A program made the position numbers and the translations under genes. The notes beneath the pieces are model-generated. The model saw only the letters and a list, made by a program, of their open reading frames with translations, was not told the DNA's origin and did not search any database. Of a stretch of 64,000 nucleotides of DNA, positions 42,301 to 56,000 are shown piece by piece. The DNA lies in NCBI RefSeq assembly GCF_036373705.1, contig NC_089854.1, positions 26,524,725 through 26,588,724 of the forward strand. The letters are read 5' to 3'. Within the stretch, counting starts at the first letter, position 1; every line of letters begins with the position of its first letter. This DNA is from Amia ocellicauda (Eukaryota; Chordata; Actinopteri; Amiiformes; Amiidae).

Positions 42301-43210
42301 CATAATACCTATTTAACACTTTCATGGGGAGACTTGTCCTGTTCGTGAAGAAGAGTGTTACAGAAAATATTGGGGGTAAAAAAGTTCAATAATATTGTAC
42401 AATTTGTGGCAAAAAAGTATGATTGTACTTCAGATTTATAGAAAGGAATGCTGCCGGTCGGCAGGTTGATGTTTCACTAAATACTTGTTTGCTTTCATCT
42501 GAGATTGATCTTTCGACTTCTGAAAGTGCTGACTTGGTGCACAATATCTTTCTGTTTGTATAAACGTTCCCATAAGAAAAAAAAAAAAAACACACACACT
42601 CTGAACTGCAGTGTTTTGGGGAAAAAATTAAGGGAACACTTAACATTAATCTGAACTTGGAGTGTTCCCTTAATATTTTTGAGCAGTATATTAATAGTTA
42701 TATCTCTTCAGCTCAAGTACTTAAGATCTTCCTGTGTCTAAAATGTTTCTACACACTGCAGTAATGCTACAATTAAGATTGGCCTCTTTTGTTTACCTAT
42801 TCACTCAATCCTTATTGCTATGTTTGGCCATTGCTGACCTGTTGTGCTTTTGTGAAGCCCGGAAACATGGCCTGATTCTATTCTTTTGGACTGCGGCGGA
42901 GATATGTTACCGATTCTAACTCTTGGCCAAACGATTCAAACTCAAGTCAATAAATGGGTACAAACCATGTTAGGGAGACTTAGCATATCATTTAAAATTC
43001 TTCCTTTGGTTTGCAAGGTTGAAAGCAGTTGAAAAATAATTGAAGTTAGGTCCCAGGTAAAATTATACAAAATAAAAATAAAGATGCCTTAAATTATCCA
43101 GTGCTTGTCATTTTTGTCTCTTTCTCCTCTGGGTGCTGTTAACAAAGGGCACAGTCCTTTCCCCCACAATTCCCCCATCCCTCTTCCCCCTCCCCTCCAC
43201 CCAGGCTGTG
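39391..43210. other. Intergenic, between convergent prkar1a and fam20a
   Basis: No coding exon is recognised. The segment is AT-rich, with short open frames on both strands at 40300-41250 that do not match any family I know. A short Tc1-type inverted-repeat element lies at 42609. The fam20a 3' UTR should occupy the right end on the minus strand. Confidence 0.5.
42609..42688. mobile_element. Very short Tc1-type inverted-repeat element
   Basis: GAAAAAATTAAGGGAACACT (42621-42640) and AGTGTTCCCTTAATATTTTT (42661-42680) are inverted copies separated by about 20 bp. GCAG before TATA at the right end fits a Tc1-type terminus (CTGCTCAAAAA on the other strand). It is probably a solo-end or MITE remnant. 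Confidence 0.6.
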
Positions 43211-46200
43211 CTATCTGCTGTTGGGCCCGGCTGTTCTCTGTGTCTCTACAAAGTCCTCGGCCACCACATGCTGCTCTCCAAACTTCTTGATGCACTTCTG
43301 AGTGGCTCGGAGCACACGCGCCAACCGTCGGTCCAGGGCCTGCAGGTGGGGCTCGGTCAAGATGGGCTGAAGGGCATCACGCTGCAGGGACTCCCGCATC
43401 ACCTCACTCAGACGGTACTCAGCGTGGGACAGCAGCCTCAGACGCAGCAGGGTTGACCGCTTGATTCTGAAATGCAGAGAGCGTGAGAGGCTGGTTGCCG
43501 ATACCGAGGTTAGTCCCTATTGCATGAAAAGCTATGCCGTAATGGTCTGTGGTCTTGGGAGTGCAATACATATACTGGTGGTGGAGACGTACAGGGTCTT
43601 CTCGTTGTCATACCTACCCCCTGCTTGGACCAGTCAATATTCTTAACCGCAGGTTGAAGATGCCTGTTACAGCAGGGGTTCTGTTTGGAGTACGGGTTTG
43701 GTTCTGTAGGTCAGGCATTACTCAGTATGTGTCAAACAGGGATTCACACAGGTGATGCACAATTGTCCAGTGGATGCTGTGGTTAGATGGGGTAGATGAT
43801 GATCTATGCAACGGTGTGAAGTTGATTTTCCAGGACCACTGCCAAGACCACTGTCTTTCTACTCCAGGGCTTATATGTGACTTCCGTTATGATGATTATG
43901 AATGATGAATAGCCTCCAGATAAGCAGAAAAGCTTCCACTCTTTTGACATAATACATGTTTTGAAACACAGTACTTACATACAGCACTGAATCAGCGGCG
44001 CTAGAATTGAGATCTCATCATGGGAAGGTTTTCCAAACCTACAAGACATGGCGGTGCATTAAAACAGGAAAGGTGGGCTGGCAACCAGCGAAGGGGAATA
44101 TTAAACTGTTGTACCCTTAAACTGCAAGGTACTTTACCTAGATCACTCCAGTAAAAACCTGCCAAGAAATACAATATTAATAAGTTGATTACACCACATA
44201 CCCTCTGGCATTGTCAAAGTGAAGAAGAAATCCATCATCTCCAAACTTCGTAAAGATCTCATAATGGTGCCGGTCCATATTTCCTACAGGAATAAAATAA
44301 GTCAGGCTTAGTATCATGTTAAAACATCTGTTGAAGAAAGAATAGCATATATAAGACCATTTAATACATTTGGTGAATATTTGTCTGAGGCAGAAAACAA
44401 CAATGTAACGAATCCCATATTAAAATGGAAAAGGTATTGTATCTTCTACAGTCACCTGAGAGAGTTCTGCACTAAGACTTTACATCTTAGATAGTTTACC
44501 TTTGACTACAGTTGAAACCTTTAAGAAGTAATACTTTGTTTCACAGGAGCATGTTGTGCCAGTTGTAATAATGGTGACTTGTGTACTGTACCTATTAGAA
44601 AGTCGAATATGGCCATGTCGATGATATTAATCAGTCGGTTTCCTGCATTGTATGGATAAAGTTGCTTGACAGCATCACAGTAGAATGGATTAACCTCCCA
44701 CCTGGAATATACACGGACATAAGTCTCGGCACATAAAGATGGGCAGCAATAACCAGCTGGGAAAGGTGATTCCATAAATGTTTGAAAGTACATGCAAGAA
44801 TAGAAAATTTTATCAACCTTACAATTACTTTTCCTTACAAGCTTGAGTGTATTGACTTGGAAGAAAATTGCTTGCAACATTAGAACAGGAGATACATTTA
44901 TAGATTACTAAAATGTTCATATGTTTCCAATCCAGGTTTAATATAAAGCTTGTAAATTGCTTATTATATTCATTACCTAGTGGAAATAAATTCAGAACAG
45001 TATTACTGTGTTACACCTACACAACCTAGAAGCCTATATTGATACTGAATCACATATTCTTCTGTGTCCGACCTTTGTTTAGGCAGTCTAGGCTGTGTGA
45101 AAACCATGATTGCAGGCAGGGAGGATTTGGCCAGCCTCACTGGTTCTTACTCTTCTTTCCCAGTGAAGCTGTAGGACCTGATCCAAGGGTTGGGGATCGA
45201 GAGGCGGGGGGCAATGGTCAGTCCAGGCAGGTATGCCGACATGGAGCCCTCCAGCATGTCTGGATTCCCACACACGGCGTACTCTGTCTTGCACACGTAC
45301 AGGCACTTAGCAAAGAAGCAGGTGTTGTTTGCTGCGTGGGAGGAGGTTGAAAAACGACAATGACACACACACAATTAAGGGAAGTTCCTCCACTAAAACG
45401 TTGCCAAATCTGTGATTTTTGGCGGGCCGCATCTCCCAAACATGCCTTCATTTATTTAAAATGGCAGAGATGGTGGAATTCAGAATAGTGGAATAGTGTG
45501 TTTTGGTTATTCTGAGGTAGCTGATGTTTTTTCTTTTGGGCACATGGGCCATATAGTGTGGATCACAGGTTTATGGTGTCACACAACTTCATACAACCCT
45601 CCTGGTTATTCTTGCACTTTGCTGCATGTTGCGCAAATGTTAACAGTTTTGCTGCGGTCAATCAGATGTATGAGCACCATGACAAATATAGCTGGGCCCC
45701 TTTAAATTACTTTGGACCGAGAATATAAAAATGCCTAAATGTCAATTATTAATTCAGGGATGTCTCCTGGATCATTTCAGACAATAGGGCTTGTGAGCAG
45801 AAGGTTATTTCAGAGGATGTAGATCTCTCTCCAGGTGTTTTTTCTTTCAACATTGGCAGATTATATAGAATCAGGTCTACTGTATTGGACATAAGTGCGC
45901 AAGAGCCAAGAAGATAATGCTGTTTGCTGACAGGTGAGGGTAGGACAGGACAGGCCTTTGGATGTCTCTGCTGTTAAGTCTCACCGGGGGAAATGAAGAA
46001 GACGCTTTTCAGATCCTCATTTCGAGTGATGTGCAGAATTTCTTTGCTGACGTTTATCAGCCTCCCAGCCACTGGGGGCACCCTGCGGAAGTCCAGGATT
46101 CTACCAGAGAGGAGAAAAAGAGAGAACGGATGGAAGTGTTAGTTTTCCCCAGCCACTCAAGAGATGGCAGCAGGCCTTGCTTCCTCCAATCTGGAGAGAG

Positions 46201-49200
46201 ATGTGTATGAATCTCATAGGGTTGTACATATGTGCATTTGGATGAGATTTTTTCGTAGACCTTTTACCCAAACCTAATCCATTTGCCAGAGAGCATTGAA
46301 ATCAGTTTTCAGACCAATCAACTCCTTTTTGCAGAATCACAGTTCTCGGGATATCTAACATTTTGGTTGAGAGTTCCTCAGTGTTTTTCTTTTGTCCAGT
46401 AAGGTCTGTGCGGTGTGTTGAGGGAGCTGCCATTCTGAGGAGTTAATTGCTCCCTGGTTGGCACAGGGCTGCTCACCTCAACCCTCAGCTATAATTATTC
46501 TAACCTCAGCCAGCTGTCAGTGCAGAAACTTTTGGGTTTCCTTTGTCAGTAGTGATGCTTGTAACTCGAAGCACGAAAGAGTGAAGTCCTCTACACCACT
46601 GTAAATCATCATTGCATCAGCCTTGGCTCAAGAGATTATTTTTCTTTTTTGGGCAGAAATTGAAAAATATGATTAGTTAAGCCTTGTTTATACTTTCCCT
46701 AGACAATCCTTGATTTATCCCAGTCTAGAATCCCCAAACTGTTAGCCTCTGATGTCACCCAATGAGATCACAGAATGTATAATGCTGCTAGGTGTGTTAC
46801 GATTGGCTTGACCATTAGCAAAGTAATGTTGGTTGAAAGTAAACAAATTGCACTGTAGCAGTGGTGTGAAATGGATGCTTCATAGAATCACTTGCCGTCA
46901 GATGCTTTGGTATCATATTGAATTGCTTATACTTAGAATTGGACTAATTCATCATTGAAAATAAGTAAAATTTGCCTATTTTAATTATTATTATTATTGA
47001 AATCTGAAGTGGAAAACAAGTCAAAGGTCAAAGACTCCATAATAAAATCTCCACCACATATAACCTGAAACCACACCCTGCCTACAAACCGCTTTTATAA
47101 CAGTGCTTTTGATCCGACCTGGAGGCTAAGGATAGGCTACACCGAAGCTCTCTTGGCACTCGATACTGCCTGTCGCTGTGACTGCAGGCAACTGCCACCG
47201 CCAGCTTTGTGCTCTCCCGTCATATTTCAGATTTTTAAGCAAATAACAGACCAAGGAAAAAATAAAATGCTTGCATAGCCAAAATTATTTGAATGGAGAC
47301 TTTGAAAGTTTCAGCAGCAGTTAAGAAGCTGCACCTTTGCCGTGCTCAGAAAGGGGACAAAACTGAGCCAGGAAATTACAGACCAATCAGTCTCACCTGC
47401 ATTACTTCTAAAATGTTGGAAAAAATGATTAGACAGAAAATAGAAGAGCATCTTAATGAAAACCATATTCTTGGAGATCATCAACATGAGTTTAGACGAG
47501 GCAGATCATGTCTTACTAATCTATTCGATTTTTTGAACATGCTACTGCAGCTGTAGATCATGTGAAATGATATGATATACTTAGATTTTCAAAAAGCTTT
47601 TGATAAGGTTCCACACCAAAGACTGATCCTCAAATTTGAAGCTGTAGACATTCAGGGTAATGTAAGTAGATGGATTATGAACTGGTTGATGTATAGGAAA
47701 CAGAGGGTGTCGATTAGAGGAGTTGCTTCTAACTGGAGTGAGGTTGTTAGTGGAGTTCCACAGGGATCAGTACTAGGGCCTTTGCTTTTTCTAATCTATA
47801 TTAATGATCTGGACTCTGGGATTGTTAGCAAACTTGTCAAATTTGCAGATGATACTAAAATAAGTGGCTCAGCAGATACAATCTTGACAGCATAGGTTAT
47901 TTAAAGGGACTTAGATAATATACAGTTGTGGGCCGACACCTGGCAGATTAAATTCAATGTGGACAAGTGCAAGGTATTACATGCAGGTAACAAAAATGTC
48001 CACTATAATTACACTATGGGAAGAATAGAACTAGAGGAAGTAATGTATGAGAAATATCTAGGAGTCTACATGGACTCCTCACTTTCTCCACCCAAACAAT
48101 GTGGGGAAGCAATAAAAAAGGCAAACATAATGTTAGGGTATATTGTCAAAAGTGTAGAATTTAGGGAAGTAATGTTAAGACTGTGCAATGCACTAGTTAG
48201 ACCTCATCTGGAATACTGTGTACAGTTCTGGGCTCCACATTTTAAAAAGGATATACCATACTTATTGCAGGTCTGAAGGGAATGTCCTACTCGGAGAGAC
48301 TGAGGAACTGAACCTTTTCACCCTGGAACATAGAAGACTACGTGGGGACTTGATTCAAGTCTTCAAAATCATGAAAGGCATCGACCACATCAAACCAGAG
48401 GAGCTTTTCCAGATCAGCAGGGACACACGCACCCGGGGACACAAATGGAAATTGGGCTTCAAGGCATTCAAGACAGAAAACAGGAGACAGATCTGGAACA
48501 AACTGGAACAATCTGGAACAATCTGGAACAAACTCTCCAGCGATGTGGTTGAAGCTGAAAATTTGGGAACATTTCAAAATAGACTGGATAGGATCCTTGG
48601 ATCACTTAGTTATTAATGGACACCAAACAAGCCTCCTCTCCACTCCCCTTCCTCCAGAGCCCGCTCCTTCTCATCCCTGTCCCCTAAATGGTGGAACGAC
48701 CTTCCCACCGAAGTCAAAACAGCAGAGTCCTTGACCTCCTCAAGACACATCTTTTCAGACAGTACTTGTAATAACAGCACTGAAACAGCCTTAGTAAAAA
48801 TCACCAATGACCTTCTCTGTGCAGCTAACTCAGGGGTACTATCCATTCTCATCCTTCTTGACTTGAGTGCAGCCTTTATACCATCTCCCATCCACTCATC
48901 ATAGAACGTTTAGCTGGTGTTGGTGTCACGGGTGTTGCACTCTCTTGGTTGTTTCTTACCTTACTGACTGTCAACAGTTTGTGCAAATTAAAAAACACAG
49001 ATCAGGGTGTGCAGCTGTTTCACAGGGTGTCCCCCAGAGGTCAGTGTTGGGACCACTTCTTTTCATAATCTACCTCCTACCGCTGGGCAAGATTATGCGT
49101 CATCACAAAGTCAATTTTCACTGCTATGCTGATGATACACAGCTTTACATCTCCACCAAACCCACCATTCCCCTCCCTCCCACTTCCCTTATTAACTGTC

Positions 49201-50117
49201 TCCAAGATATTAGGAGCTGGATGAGCTCGAACCTCCTCAAATTTAACAGCAACAAGACAGAAGTCATGCTTATTGGCTCTAAATCTATTCTTTCTAAACA
49301 GCACAACCTTAGTATTAACATTTATGGTTTTTCAGTTCCACTTTCATCACATGTCAAAAGCCTTGGTGTCATCTTGGACAGCATGCTCTCATTTGAACCC
49401 TATATAAAAGCCATTAACCGGAAATCTTTTTTCCACCTCCGCAACATCTCCAGGCTTCGTCCTTCATTGTCACACTCCAGCACTGAAACCCTTATCCATG
49501 CCTTGGTCACTTCCCGACTGGACTCCTGCAATTCTCTCCTTACTGGTATCCCTATTAAACTCACCAATAGACTACAACTGGTCCAGAACTCTGCTGCCAG
49601 AAACCTGCACTAAATCATCTGAACATATCACACCAGTCCTTATCCAGTTACATTGGCTCCCTGTGTACTACTGTATCGTCTTTAAGTCGCTCCTCCTTAC
49701 TTACAAAGCCCTTCATAACCTGGCACCTACCTACCTGTCGGACGTCATCCCAGCCTATGCCCCTTCCCGCTCCCTCCATTCCTCTTCTGCTAATCTCCTC
49801 GTCACACCCTATTCCGTCTCACCACCATGGGTGGCCAGGCCTTTAGCTGCTCGGCCCCCAGGCTCTGGAACGCACTCCCCGCACAAATAAAACAAGCAGA
49901 CACTCTCATCTCTTTTAAATTTTTTTTAAAAACTCACCTTTTTAAGAAAGCCTACCTTCTATAGCCCTATGGCTACATTTTAGCAGATGTTTCCTTTATA
50001 ACTGTCAGTCCCTATGTATTTCTCCATCGTAATCTATGTTTATTGTATTAATTTATATAGGTCAACTTTGTGTAAGATGTCCTTGAGTATCTAAAAAAGG
50101 TGTCCCCCAAATAAAAT

Positions 50118-50158
<41 letters not shown>

Positions 50159-50428
50159 ATTAGTCCTTTTAATCCCCGTTAGATAGCACTTCACAGCATT
50201 TTATCATGCTTCTAGCGTTACTAATACGTGGCCTAACATCTTGACAGCACTTAGCTTTACTTACCTGTGTAAATTGGAAGTTGTAAAATGTATTATGTTT
50301 TAAATTGCTCTGTTTAATGTAAATGTGAATTTGTAATGTTGGATGCCTTGTACTTAACTGTATTCTTGCACTTCGTATTGCACTATGTTGTAAGTCGCCC
50401 TGGATAAGGGCATCTGCCAATAAATAAA

Positions 50429-50492
<64 letters not shown>

Positions 50493-52980
50493 TGGGTCGA
50501 ATGACCTCCTCTCGTTTGTAAACCTTCTTATGTTCTTATGTTCCTGTCTTTCACTTACACAAAATACATCCTAGGATGTCTCATTTCCATCCACACTAGC
50601 ACAATTTCACTTGTTTTGTTTTCTTTGTTCTGGGGCACCTTTGCCAGTGCTTGCCAAAACCACAACTATTCATGCAATGCTGAGCTTTTATAAATGTTTC
50701 AAGAATCACCACGATAAATTAATTTGTTATGCTAACAGTTATTAACACCTGCCGTTCCCTGACAATAAGTGGCACCAGTAAAAGACTCTGAGGATTTAAA
50801 ACTCTCTTGCCTGCTTCATGTGCTATCACATTAGCTGACAGTAATTTGAATTTGTAGTACAGCAAAACCCAGAAAGTTATGCAAGCAAAGCTTTTTAGGC
50901 AATATAGGGGAAATGTATGTGTTTTAAATTAAGCTTGCCAAACATGACCTTCTGGAAATGATATAGACTTTTAATTGTGCCACTGCAAAATATGTCAAAC
51001 GCGGTGCATTCTGCAATTCAATCCAGTTCAAATACGTGCACAAATATTTTGAAGGGGGACAACAGTATGATCATGTTGTAAAGTGTACTTGCCCACACAT
51101 GCCGATAATTTTACTATGCTGTGAGTTGGCTTTACTATGGTTTGCTACAGTAACGTTTTACCCAGAGCATAAACAGACCGCTAAATGAATAACAAGTCAA
51201 AACGGGATGTCTGGCTATTGCAACAGATAGTGGATAAACTATGTTCTAGTCCAGGTGATTAATTAAGGTAAGGCGTCATATGCAAACCATGGGTCGATGC
51301 ATTTTGGTGCAGTGATTGAGGTGAAAGATTTAGGTGAACACCATTAAAACCTTAGCTATTCCAGGTATATTTTTGCATTTTCTTTCTTAGAATGTTTTGA
51401 TGATTGTGTTACAGGACCCTGAGGAAACCAAATTATTTTGATGCTGTGTTTATGATTTGAAATTAAATTTGCAGTGTTAAGCTCTTGAATACTCCATATC
51501 AGTGTTAGTCTCTGAATTACCCTTTAAGAAGGCATTTCTTTTCTTGGTGTGATGTCTTTTTTTATCTAAAGATTGACTCTGAGATATCAAGTTGAAGTGG
51601 AGTTTTGTTTACCTGTCCAGGTGAAATGCAGCAATTTCAGCATTGTGTCTTTGAAAGTCAACAAAATAGAAAAAGTCCTCTGGGGTTTCGTCATGTCTCT
51701 CCTGCCTGAGAAAGTATAGTGGGGGGGGGCAAGATGTGGTGTCACAACATTTGTACATACTGTTTGTATCTTGTACAGTTTTTACAATTACAATTAAAGC
51801 AAATAGTTTAAATGTTTTTAAAATAATCTTGTTACCATATACAGCTTTACATGACATGGCTCCATGTAATCTGCTTCAACTGCTAATGCCTTATACTCCT
51901 GCTTGTGCCTTGCAATCCAAGAATTCAGGATTTGATTTACTGTTGCAATTACACAATGGTGGGCCTAAGGTGTTTAAGCTATCAAGCCCCTTATTTATGA
52001 AACTCAGAGAGTGTTTGAGAGAGAGTCCTTCTCTGTATCTGTTTTCAGACTCATACAAAAACAGCTGGGCTCCTTACCTCTTGGGTTTGAACATGGCCTT
52101 GCCAAAATTCTGGAACTTCAGGGCCAATTTCAGGTGGTGGCCACTGGGTTTCACCACTAGGGGCAAAGACCAACAGAGACACATTAATACAGTGCAGAAG
52201 TGAAAGTGACAGGGCCCAGAAATGTCCTGTGTTGTACATTCTGGTTGCTATCAAAACTTTTAGTAATTTAATCATTCTTGAATAAGAAACCTGTGCAGTG
52301 TTTCAGTTTAATTTCAATTGTCACAATTACACTGTGTATTCAGTAATTTGGAAATTCTGCTTTGCTTCAAAAAGTTAGGCTACATTTCATCACATCATTT
52401 GTCCTTGATATAGTTCTCCCACTCCGGCTTGTTTCAGCTCATCCTGATTTCACAGTGATTTTCACAGGACTATTTTCGTGTAGCCTGTGCCATGGGTTTC
52501 GTAATTGGTGTTTACCATGACTTGGTCTGTTGCTGTTTTGCTCTTGAAAGCCGTTGCATGCAGATGGTAACTGAACACACGGGCCTGGGGCTGTACTGAA
52601 TGATTTATCATCTTATTATATAATCTTGATCGTATTTTATAAGGAAAAGAAAGCAACACAAGAATACACTGACGTGAAATGAAATGCACATTGCAGTTTA
52701 ACAATGGCTCTCAGTCTTTGTTCAGGGCCAGTAGTGTCCTCCCAGAAAAGATTATCATCTTTTTTTTTTCGACTCAACAGTTACTGATCTAGTTGTGGTT
52801 TGGAACAGAGTCTTTGTTTTCAGGGAAACTGGCAAGGCAAGCTGCATAGAACAACTTTGTGGTCTCGTGTCCTTAGTGGGGGGGATGCTGAAGATGGGGG
52901 ATATTGCAATAGTGTAGTGTGTTATACTGGGGTCTGCTCACCTGTCCACAGAGATCAAAAGCAGATTTTTAAGAGTAGTC

Positions 52981-53023
<43 letters not shown>

Positions 53024-56000
53024 TTGGAAGGAGGGAAGGGAGGGGGTATAATTATCCCTATTCAATTAAACTCCCTGTTTTCAGATAGGGACTTCTCCAC
53101 AGACACTGAAGGGGACATAATCATACGCTGAGTAAGGATGGGCCTATTTTAAAATAAACAGACCATCCGCATTTGGGATTTGAAATGTTATGGACCTGTG
53201 CAAACTATATTTCAAAGCTAGGCAACACGGGGGAATATTCAGTAGGAGTGCTTCGGAGAATGTAAAAGATTCTCAGGTGGAGGACAAAAATGCCTCAGTC
53301 TATATAATTGCATTTGTTTGTTATTTTTTTCCTTAGATCAGAACTTTCTGAAGTTCCCAACTGCTTCATTACCTTGAGTACAGTCACACATGCCTTTCAG
53401 GACTTTCTCATCTTGAGTGTAATCTGCATGAGAAAGAGAAAATAATTTCTGTGTGACAGCAGCATAGCAGATTCACCACATTCCTTTCATTTCACAAACT
53501 GGCTGTCCATTTCGAAAGCCCTAAGGAAACGGCTAAGTATGTCAACTCTGTGGCACTTTTAAATGGTGTGGTGATGATGCTGATGATGAGGAAAAAGTGT
53601 GCAGTATAGGGTAACATTCGGTGAAGTGTGTTTGCATGTTAATGAAAGGGCATTGAGCTTGTGTATTGGAGAGACGATCATAAAGGAATGGGTACAGTTG
53701 GCAGGTTTTCAGTATTGTGCAGTGGTTGTGAATGTGTTTGGTCCGGGCCCCCAGTAACGTGGCCCTCAGTCTCTCACCTGCGCTGACGATGGTGCTGCTG
53801 CCCATGTCTCTGAGCAGCTGGTCGATGTTGGGGTCATCTCGGGCGTACAATGCATAGCGGTTGATCCCCAGGTGAAACTTGACCCAACTGGCCTCAGGGT
53901 TGAAAGCCCCTGCGTGAGCTACTGTGGAGAAGTTAACCGCTGCAGCCACTGCATTGTAGTATTTCTGATGTCTGAAGAGGAGAGGGGGAAGCAGGCAGTG
54001 TCACCTTCATGCTGTAAATGGCAGATGCTGGGAGCCTCAAACCATATAGTTAAACGCTGTTTGGAGGAGGACTGTGGGTAGATAGTTTGCATTTTCATGC
54101 TGAGATTGTATGAATATTTCAACAGCTGCTTTTCTTGGAATGCCCTCTAATTCCCAACAATGTAGATTTCCCCAAACAAATTGCACAACTTGCACTACGC
54201 ACTACTTAATTGTGTTAAGCAAGAATAGCTCTGTCTTCTGTGAGAGGCTGAAAACCACAGCGACAAGCCAGTGCTCAAAGTGAAATGACTCAACCCAAAT
54301 CTGCTCTAATACATTATTGTACAGGACTACACATTGTGATGTATGAAAGGACCTGGTGTTTATTCATTCTGACAATGGCATGCATGGATTGGCATTGGCT
54401 GTCTATTTGTTTCGGCTGGGCCTTCCCCGTGTTCATAGCTGGACCTACCCAGACTATTCTGTGTCTGAGTGCCAAGCACAAGGAGGCAATGTGCAAGCCA
54501 TTTAGCTTTAATGGAGGTGTGTCTATGTAACCATGAGGTATATTGAATTAATTTGTTGCTTTGAAGAGCAACCATTCCAAGCTGTAATACTTGCATCACC
54601 CCTTATCTTTAAAACACATGCCAGGCCCATTACAACTGCAATTTAAGTCTTTTAAATATCAATGCACACACAAAGACCTGGAGGCACCGACTGATCTATG
54701 ATCCCTTTCTGTGTTCTACAACCAGGGGGGAAAAAAAAAAGAAACAAACGGACTCCCAGACTGGCCTCAGAGATGCTCTCTAGGCAGAGAGATAGCATTC
54801 ACCTTTCCTGCACCCTACTGCTTCCTGTGCTATTAAAAAGCAGCCAATTTGATTACACATCTCCCAGAGCCGAGGCCGCAGACAGACTATGAAAATTACA
54901 CTTATACTGCAACACGCTTATTATGTCACCCAATTAAGTGCACTACCGTGAGTCACAAAATGACTAGGTGCTCCCACAAGAACACGCCACCACTCGCAGG
55001 AGCACCACCATCTTCCCCAGCACCGGTGGCTCCCCGTGGTCTCAGAGGGCTTGGGCACACATGCCAATTACTGGCAGGTTTTCCTTGATGCGAGTGCGAT
55101 TATTTTTAAAAGCTTCTGCTTACGCTGTACCTCAAGTGCAATTGAAATAATTATATCCATTTCTAAAGCAAAAAAAACAAAAAAAACGCAGAAGACAAAC
55201 ATACATTTTGTTTTACTCTTCGGGAAGGTAGCAGTGTTCCAGTTAGGAGCCCACGCAAGAGTTTACGAACACAGAATGAATGAAGTGCTCCCCTTGAATT
55301 CTCTCTTTCTTGGATATTTTAACCACACTAAGCCTATACACACAGATACAACCTGTTAGGCTGTTGTGTTCTCACATACTAGTCTACATGTATGTTTTCT
55401 GTTATTTGTGCACAGTGTTAAGTAGTTCTGTGATCTAAAACCTATATCTGTCATTTATAAGCCTGGTTGACCAATAGGGCATCAGGTCCCTTTTGTCTTG
55501 TTTAGTACTTTTTGAGTACTGCATTTCTCTCTGTCCTTCCCTCTTTAAAACACTGGTTCTCAATCCTGGTCCTGGGGATCCCCTGCCCTGGTTGTTTTTG
55601 TTCCAACAGAGCTCTCAGTTATTTAACTGGACCCACAATTGAACTCATTTGCATTATATCATTTGCATAACTTTTTAAATTGTGTATCTTATAAACAGTT
55701 GGAGATTTCAAGTTCCATCTACAGTTTCATACTTAAAATTAAATCTAAACTGTTTTAAATCATTTAAATTCTCAGATTAAGCAAATTATTAGTTACATTA
55801 AGGTTCAATTAAGTACACTACTAGTAATGAAGTAATTGAGAGCTCAGATGGAACACAAAACAGCACGGAAGGGTGTCCCCAGGACCAGGACTGAAAACCA
55901 CTGCTTTAAAAAATGTAATATTTTAAACTACAGGTTTTTACTGTTATGGGTGTGCAGTGACCTCTGTAGCAAAGGACACCATAGACAAAAGAATAAACAT

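Noticed and set aside
48867-49613. Possible host gene (248-codon open frame)
   Set aside because: It carries the reverse-transcriptase YADD box and L2 blocks, and ends in an L2 tail with an (ATT)n array.
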